A stretch of 64,000 nt of DNA from Skermanella mucosa (GTDB lineage: Bacteria > Pseudomonadota > Alphaproteobacteria > Azospirillales > Azospirillaceae). The stretch spans positions 1 to 64,000 of the forward strand of contig NZ_CP086109.1 of assembly GCF_016765655.2 (NCBI RefSeq). The letters run 5' to 3'. The position numbers were made by a program, and so were the translations under genes. Shown here in pieces: positions 59,490-64,000 of this stretch. The notes below the pieces were generated by a model. That model saw nothing but the letters and a program-made list of their open reading frames with translations. It searched no databases and had not been told where the DNA came from. Numbering within the stretch: position 1 is the first letter of the stretch; the number at the start of each line of letters is the position of its first letter.

Positions 59490-59533
59490 GATCCTCAACT
59501 CAATCACTCGACCCAAGCAACCGGAGAACGACC

Positions 59534-60526
59534 ATGACAAACCGTCTGAACTACCTCGCCCAAAAGAATGAACCCCGTCGGAATAGGGAAGACCGGCAGG
59601 AAACGACCTTGAGCTTCGACAACGCCTCACACCCCGGCAGATCGGGGCATGACGAGCTGGTTCCGTCGCGCTACGCGCTACGAATCGGCGAGATCGACGT
59701 GCTGGTGCTCAGCGATGGGGTGCTGCCGCTCCCAACCGCGATGTTGGCGCACAACGCGGAACCGGCCGTCCGGGCAGCCTGGCTGGACGACATGTTCCTG
59801 CCGCCGGACGCCTTCGACTGGGCGTTGAACGTGGTCGTGGTGCGTAGCGGCGGGCAGACCATACTCATCGACACCGGGCTGGGATCGGACCCGGACCTGA
59901 ACCTGCCTCGGGCCGGGCAGTTGGTCAAGCGACTGGAGGCCGCCGGCGTCGATCTGGCGTCCGTGACCGACGTCGTGCTTACCCACATGCACATGGACCA
60001 CATCGGCGGGCTGCTCGTCGAAGGAGTGAAGGAGCGGCTGCGTCCGAACCTGCGGATCCACGTGGCGGCCTCCGAGGTGGAATTCTGGGAGGCACCCGAT
60101 TTCTCCCGCACCTCCATGCCGCAGGGATTCCCGGACGCGCTTCGGTCGACCGCAAAGCGGTTCGTCAAGGAGTACGAGGGCCATCTGCGGACATTCGAGG
60201 AGGAGTACGAGGTGGCGCCGGGGGTGGTCGTCCGCCGCACCGGCGGCCACACTCCCGGGCACAGCGTGGTCCGCCTGGCATCCGGCGGCGATAGGCTGAC
60301 GTTCGCCGGCGACGCCGTGTTCGCCGTCGGGTTCGACCAACCTGACTGGCATAACGGTTTCGAACACGACCCCGAAGAGGCGGCACGCGTTCGGATCTGT
60401 CTTTTGCGGGAACTGGCGGCAAGCGGTGAACTGCTGGTGGCCACTCACCTGCCGTTTCCATCCCTCGGCCGGGTGGCGGTCGACGGTGATGCCTTCCGCT
60501 GGGTAGCAGCCTTCTGGGACTACTGA
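59534..60526 (+). CDS. MBL-fold metallo-hydrolase
   Basis: A 330-residue metallo-beta-lactamase-fold hydrolase. Metal motif HxHxDH is VLTHMHMDHIGG, with further ligands in GGHTPGHSV, FAGDAVF and VATHLPFPS. It resembles the quinolone signal/methyl-parathion/AHL lactonase-like branch with a roughly 45-residue N-terminal extension rich in charged residues. Activity (lactone, ester or thioester hydrolysis) cannot be set. GGAG lies seven bases before ATG 59534. Last gene of the cluster controlled, presumably, by the divergent winged-helix/TPR protein. Confidence 0.87.
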   Translation: MTNRLNYLAQKNEPRRNREDRQETTLSFDNASHPGRSGHDELVPSRYALRIGEIDVLVLSDGVLPLPTAMLAHNAEPAVRAAWLDDMFLPPDAFDWALNVVVVRSGGQTILIDTGLGSDPDLNLPRAGQLVKRLEAAGVDLASVTDVVLTHMHMDHIGGLLVEGVKERLRPNLRIHVAASEVEFWEAPDFSRTSMPQGFPDALRSTAKRFVKEYEGHLRTFEEEYEVAPGVVVRRTGGHTPGHSVVRLASGGDRLTFAGDAVFAVGFDQPDWHNGFEHDPEEAARVRICLLRELAASGELLVATHLPFPSLGRVAVDGDAFRWVAAFWDY

Positions 60527-60637
60527 CGGCTTCGGTGCGGCGAGCACAGTGTTGGCGGAGTGGGCCTATCCGCCCCGATCGGTTACATGGTGCGGACGAG
60601 CTCCGGGCGTGATCATGCAGGCCGGCACGGGCCGGGT

Positions 60638-62140
60638 TCAGGGCAAGTTGCGGCGCCAAGCCTCCGGCCCGGTCGCGTGGACCGACCGCCCGTTTGAATC
60701 GACCGCCACCGTGACCGGCATGTCCTGGACCCGGAACTCGTAGACCGCCTCCATGCCCAGCTCGGCGAAGGCGACCACCCGGGCCGACGTGATCGCCTTG
60801 GACACCAGATAGGCCGCACCGCCGATCGCCACCAGCGAGACGGCCCCATGGGCCCGGATCGCCTCGATCGCCGCCGGCCCCCGCTCGGCCTTGCCGATCA
60901 TGCCGAGCAGGCCGGTGCGGCCGAGCATCAGGTCGGTGAAGCGGTCCATCCGCGTCGCCGTCGTCGGCCCCGCCGGCCCGACCACCTCGCCGGCCACCGG
61001 ATCGACCGGACCGACGTAGTAGATCAGCCGGCCGGTGAAATCCAAGCCCTCGGGCAGCGGCTCGCCCCGGCCCAGCAGGTCGGCGATCCGCTTGTGGGCG
61101 GCGTCGCGGCCGGTCAGCAAGGTCCCGCTGAGCAGGAGCCGCTCCCCGGCGCGCCATTCCGACACCTGCTCCCGGGTCAGCCGGTCCAGGTCGACCCGGC
61201 GGGCGGTCCCGGGAGGCTCCAGGTGAACCTCGGGCCAGACGCCGGGATCGACCGGCGGAAGCCGCGCCGGCCCCTGCCCGTCCAGGGTGAAATGGATGTG
61301 CCGCGTCGCCGCGCAGTTGGGGATCAGCGCTACCGGGAGCGAGGCGGCATGGCAGGGATAATCCCGGATCTTGACGTCCAGCACCGTCGTCAGGCCGCCC
61401 AGCCCCTGGGCGCCGATCCCCAGCGCGTTGACCCGGTCGTGGATGGCCACACGCAGCTCCTCGATCCGGCCGCGCGGGCCGCGCTCCTTCAGCTCATGGA
61501 TGTCGATCGGCTCCATCAGCGCTTCCTTGGCCAGGATCATGGCCTTCTCGGCGCTGCCGCCGATCCCGATGCCCAGCATCCCGGGCGGGCACCAGCCGGC
61601 CCCCATCTCCGGCACCCTTTCCAACACCCACTCGACGATGTCGTCGGACGGGTTGAGCGTGGCGAAGACGGCCTTGTTCTCCGACCCGCCGCCCTTGGCG
61701 GCCACCACCGCCTCGACGCGGTCGCCCGGCACCACCTCCATATGGACGATCGCCGGGCTGTTGTCGCCGGTGTTCCGGCGCGCCCCGGCCGGATCGGAAA
61801 CCATCGAGGCGCGCAGCGGATTGTCCATGTCGCGGTAGGCCCGGCGCACGCCCTCGTCGACCATGGCGGCGACGCCCATGCGGGCGTCCCAGCGCACGTC
61901 CATGCCGACCTTCAGGAACACGACCACGAGGCCGGTATCCTGGCAGATCGGCCGCCTTCCCTCCGCGCACATCCGCGAATTGACCAGGATCTGGGCCATG
62001 GCGTCGCGGGCCGCGGGCGATCGTTCGCGCCGGTAGGCCTCGCCCAGCGCCCGGATGAAATCGGGGGGATGGAAATAGGAAATGTATTGCAGCGCATCGG
62101 CGATGCTGTCGATGAAGTCGTCCTGGCGAATGACGGTCAC
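60638..62140 (-). CDS. fumarate hydratase, class I (iron-sulfur)
   Basis: A 500-residue Fe-S fumarase, converting fumarate and malate in the citric acid cycle. The cluster cysteines appear in RPICQDTGLVVV, IPNCAATRHIHF and GAGWCPPGMLGIGIGG; the C-terminal domain includes GRLIYYVGPVDPVAGEVVGP, TTATRMDRFTDLMLG and AYLVSKAITSARVV, as in FumA-type enzymes. The start is GTG 62140 (GGAAGA upstream); the stop of the PAS_5 gene overlaps it. Class I enzymes are oxygen-labile. The last 55 codons exist a second time at 54452-54618. Confidence 0.94.
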   Translation of the reverse strand: MTVIRQDDFIDSIADALQYISYFHPPDFIRALGEAYRRERSPAARDAMAQILVNSRMCAEGRRPICQDTGLVVVFLKVGMDVRWDARMGVAAMVDEGVRRAYRDMDNPLRASMVSDPAGARRNTGDNSPAIVHMEVVPGDRVEAVVAAKGGGSENKAVFATLNPSDDIVEWVLERVPEMGAGWCPPGMLGIGIGGSAEKAMILAKEALMEPIDIHELKERGPRGRIEELRVAIHDRVNALGIGAQGLGGLTTVLDVKIRDYPCHAASLPVALIPNCAATRHIHFTLDGQGPARLPPVDPGVWPEVHLEPPGTARRVDLDRLTREQVSEWRAGERLLLSGTLLTGRDAAHKRIADLLGRGEPLPEGLDFTGRLIYYVGPVDPVAGEVVGPAGPTTATRMDRFTDLMLGRTGLLGMIGKAERGPAAIEAIRAHGAVSLVAIGGAAYLVSKAITSARVVAFAELGMEAVYEFRVQDMPVTVAVDSNGRSVHATGPEAWRRNLP

Positions 62141-62610
62141 GGGTTCTTCCTTCCATCGTCCGGCCAAGGGGGCCTGGGAGCGGGGTGCAATCCCTGGACG
62201 ACCTGCCATACCACCCGGCCGTCCTCCCGCCGGTCCTCCCGCACCGGGAGCGTGATCCGGTGGAAGGCCAGGAAGTCCTTCGCCGCCGGGGAATAGAGCC
62301 GGTCAACCACCGGCCGGCGCTCGCTCACCGCCCGGCGGAGCACCTCCAGCACGGGCGCCGCGACCCGCGGGTCCAGGTCGGACATGCGGCGCCCTGTCCA
62401 TTCGTGCCCGGTCAGCGCGACGATGTTGGTGCCGTCCAGCCGGACCATGAAGTCGGCCCCGCCGTCCAGTTCCTCGTAGATCGCCAGCCAGCCGAGCCAG
62501 GGCCGGAGCGCGAAGGCGTCGAACCCGGCGCGCCGCGGAACTTCCCCGGAAGGGCACTTGGAGTACCAGAACTGGAGCAGGCCGGCGATAAACGGATGGA
62601 GTTCTTCCAA
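62137..62610 (-). CDS. PAS_5 domain protein
   Basis: A roughly 157-residue protein of the PAS_5 (DUF1488-neighbour) type common in Rhodospirillales. Conserved pieces: LLQFWYSKCPSGEVPRRAGF, DAFALRPWLGWLAIYEELDG, DFMVRLDGTNIVALTGHEWT (cited in part), GRRMSDLDP and DFLAFHRITLPVRED. It probably binds a small ligand; no output domain is present. The start is unsure: TTG 62610 has GGAGAGG close upstream and fits the family; the frame is open back to 62724. Its stop overlaps the fumarase GTG start by four bases, so the two are co-translated. Confidence 0.8.
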   Translation of the reverse strand: MEELHPFIAGLLQFWYSKCPSGEVPRRAGFDAFALRPWLGWLAIYEELDGGADFMVRLDGTNIVALTGHEWTGRRMSDLDPRVAAPVLEVLRRAVSERRPVVDRLYSPAAKDFLAFHRITLPVREDRREDGRVVWQVVQGLHPAPRPPWPDDGRKNP

Positions 62611-62690
62611 GATCCTCTCCGGACAGGGGCGGCGCGATGATGAGGCGCCATCCTGCCGGAAGGCAAGCACGACTTCGGGACGAGGCCCGC

Positions 62691-62739
62691 CCCCCCAAGT
62701 CCTTCCCTCAAGGATTCCCCCCAAGTCCTTCCCTCAAGG
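62691..62739. repeat. two perfect 23-base direct repeats
   Basis: CCCCCCAAGTCCTTCCCTC(AAGG) at 62691-62713 is repeated at 62717-62739 with ATT between, so the period is 26 bases. The second copy overlaps the stop codon of the binding-protein gene. Could be a slippage duplication or a pair of binding sites. Confidence 0.65.
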
Positions 62740-63561
62740 CCCCTTTACCGGGCCGGTGGCGGCGATTTCCAACCCGTACTTTCCCAGTATCCGGGCCAGC
62801 GACCCGTCCGCCTCCAGCCGGTCCAGGACCGCCTCGACCGCCTCGACCGTCGCCAGGTCGGACCTGCGCAGCGCTATGGCCGCGTCGTAGTCCAGCGACG
62901 GATCGATGCCGACGCCCTTCACGGCGTCGATCGTCCCGTCACCGGTGTGTTTCCGGTACCAGCCGAGGCCGGGCAGCGAGACCACCCCGGCGTCGGCCTC
63001 TCCCCCCGCCACCGCCGCCAGGATCTCGGCATCGGTCGTGAAGCGGACCCGGACCGGAATTCCCCGCTCGTTGAGCACGTAATGGGCCCAGGATCCGCTC
63101 GGCACCGCCACGCGGCCGGCGCGGAGATCGTCCAGGCCCCGGATATCGTCCCGGGAGACGGGGGCCACCAGGACGAAACGCACCGGCAGGTAGGGGCGCG
63201 TCAGCAGCCGCGGGAAACGCCGCGCCGCGGGCGCGGTCCCGGCCTCGGCGCGCTCCGCCGCGTCCTCGGGAAGGCTGGCGGCCGACATGAAGGCGTCGCA
63301 GCCGGTCCGGCCCGCATATTCCTTGCTCTTGATCCAGGTGACCTTGAAGTCCAGACCCAGCCCGCGCGCGATCTCCTCGCCCAGTTCGAGCTGGAATCCC
63401 GGCGGTCCCGGCTCGCGGCTGGAGAACGGCAGGGCGTCGGGCGCCGCGCAGATCTCGAAGCGGCCGGCGCGGCGCATGTCTTCCAGCGTTCCGGCGGACG
63501 CCGTGCCGGAGACGGCCAGCGCGACGCAGCCCGCCGTCATCCAGTCTGGCCGGGCTCTCAT
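62734..63561 (-). CDS. XoxJ/MoxJ-like periplasmic binding protein
   Basis: A 275-residue exported protein of the extracellular solute-binding family 3 in the branch that accompanies PQQ-dependent alcohol dehydrogenases. Signal peptide about residues 1-23 (MTAGCVALAVSGTASAGT). Landmarks: FEICAAPDALPFSSREPGPP, GFQLELGEEIARGLGLDFKV, GRTGCDAFMSAASLPEDAAE and RAGRVAVPSGSWAHYVLNER. In such loci the J protein is thought to help assemble or activate the dehydrogenase, not to transport. ATG 63561 overlaps the stop of the cytochrome c gene (ATGA), so the genes are coupled. Confidence 0.75.
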   Translation of the reverse strand: MRARPDWMTAGCVALAVSGTASAGTLEDMRRAGRFEICAAPDALPFSSREPGPPGFQLELGEEIARGLGLDFKVTWIKSKEYAGRTGCDAFMSAASLPEDAAERAEAGTAPAARRFPRLLTRPYLPVRFVLVAPVSRDDIRGLDDLRAGRVAVPSGSWAHYVLNERGIPVRVRFTTDAEILAAVAGGEADAGVVSLPGLGWYRKHTGDGTIDAVKGVGIDPSLDYDAAIALRRSDLATVEAVEAVLDRLEADGSLARILGKYGLEIAATGPVKGP

Positions 63562-63944
63562 GACTTCTGCTCCGGCCCGGCGCGCAGCGACAGGATATAG
63601 GCCGCCAGCTCCCAGATCTCCTCCTCGCTCAGCGTGTTCTTCCAGGGCGGCATGACCAGCGCGCCGCGCTTCCTGCCGTTGGCGATGACGGTGAAAAGGG
63701 CCGCCGGCGTCAGGTCGGCGCGCCGCTGCAAGGTGGCGCCCTTGCCGCCCGAACCGGCGTAGCCGTGGCAATAGACGCAGCTCTGGTTGAACCGCGTCGA
63801 GCCCTTCTCGATGGACTCGGGCGCCTCCAGGTCGATGCTCGGAACCGGCTCGGCCGCTGCCGGCGCCCCGGGGAACGCGGCCAGCAGCCCGGCCAGGGCG
63901 AGCCCGCGCAGTTCGGGCCGGAGGGAGTTTCGTGTCATGGGCAT
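63558..63944 (-). CDS. monohaem cytochrome c (XoxG-like candidate)
   Basis: A 128-residue exported cytochrome c. Signal peptide about residues 12-31 (LRGLALAGLLAAFPGAPAAAEP). Haem motif CVYCH in RFNQSCVYCHGYAGSGGKGA; distal Met in GALVMPPWKNTLSEEEIWEL, followed by AAYILSLRAG, the end of class I cytochromes. Coupled to the XoxJ-like gene, it is likely the electron acceptor of a PQQ-dependent alcohol dehydrogenase whose gene would lie beyond base 64000. ATG 63938 is an alternative start; neither has a clear ribosome-binding site. Confidence 0.85.
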   Translation of the reverse strand: MPMTRNSLRPELRGLALAGLLAAFPGAPAAAEPVPSIDLEAPESIEKGSTRFNQSCVYCHGYAGSGGKGATLQRRADLTPAALFTVIANGRKRGALVMPPWKNTLSEEEIWELAAYILSLRAGPEQKS

Positions 63945-64000
63945 GATGATCGTGTCCGACGTAGTGGGATGCGACGATCCGGGCCGGCGCCCTGATCCAC

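Noticed and set aside
60165-61157. A 330-codon minus-strand frame similar to a frame at 54195-54920
   Set aside because: Both are out-of-frame readings of the duplicated fumarase end; the similarity comes from the DNA duplication, not from a second gene.
1-64000. tRNA, rRNA, riboswitch and replication origin signals
   Set aside because: None could be recognised by eye; a covariance-model search would be needed to exclude small structured RNAs, particularly in the AT-rich island.

Overview
The window is GC-rich chromosomal DNA of an alphaproteobacterium. Gene content and codon use fit the Rhodospirillales, most likely the Azospirillum/Skermanella group; this rests on protein family resemblance only, since no rRNA or tRNA gene is present. 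Coding density is high, with short spacers and many ATGA-type overlaps. Two stretches break this pattern: an AT-rich gene-poor island at about 17.95-19.15 kb, and a repeat and IS graveyard at about 54.2-56.4 kb.

Layout. 0-2 kb: tail of a peptide-type ABC ATPase, an Xre/RES toxin-antitoxin pair and creA. 2-7.8 kb: a branched-chain amino acid-type ABC operon (binding protein, LivH, and one polypeptide fusing LivM, LivG and LivF) with a divergent GntR regulator. 7.8-13 kb: a small secreted protein, a serine hydrolase, an MpaB-like oxygenase and a large secreted Ig-like protein. 13-21 kb: a multicopper oxidase/SCO pair, a periplasmic cyclase-family hydrolase, a GspC-like protein, the AT-rich island and a two-haem cytochrome c peroxidase-like protein. 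21-26 kb: an OmpR-type regulator with a multi-PAS hybrid kinase, then a bacterial GRAS-domain protein preceded by a small membrane protein. 26.4-30.3 kb: LysR divergent from an allantoate/N-carbamoyl amidohydrolase and an NCS1 permease, a ureide or hydantoin scavenging unit. 30.3-31.2 kb: a REPIN-like inverted repeat and a dead parD antitoxin.

31.2-35.6 kb holds a tightly coupled three-gene haem-enzyme operon: a membrane protein with two similar soluble lobes, a DyP-type peroxidase and a cytochrome P450 whose I-helix lacks the usual oxygen-activating residues. 35.7-42.7 kb: Mut7-C protein, SDR, a Phd/VapC pair, an ABC exporter, a holin-like protein and a CAP-domain protein. 42.9-49.6 kb looks like a stress and respiration block: ECF sigma and anti-sigma, several small membrane proteins, SPW, DUF2333, UPF0114, host-attachment protein, cytochrome c and an FNR-type regulator.

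50-54.2 kb is one NACHT/STAND-type ATPase gene with a pentapeptide-repeat C-terminus, split by an intact IS256-family element (31-bp inverted repeats, 8-bp target duplication). Removing the element and one duplication copy restores a single 936-codon frame. Beyond it lie a REP palindrome, a duplicated scrap of the fumarase gene found at 60.6 kb, and remnants of three IS genes. 56.4-60.5 kb: a winged-helix/TolB-like/TPR regulator divergent from a small redox/hydrolase cluster. 60.6-64 kb: class I fumarase, a PAS_5 protein, and a XoxJ-like binding protein coupled to a cytochrome c, probably the edge of a PQQ-alcohol dehydrogenase locus lying outside the window.
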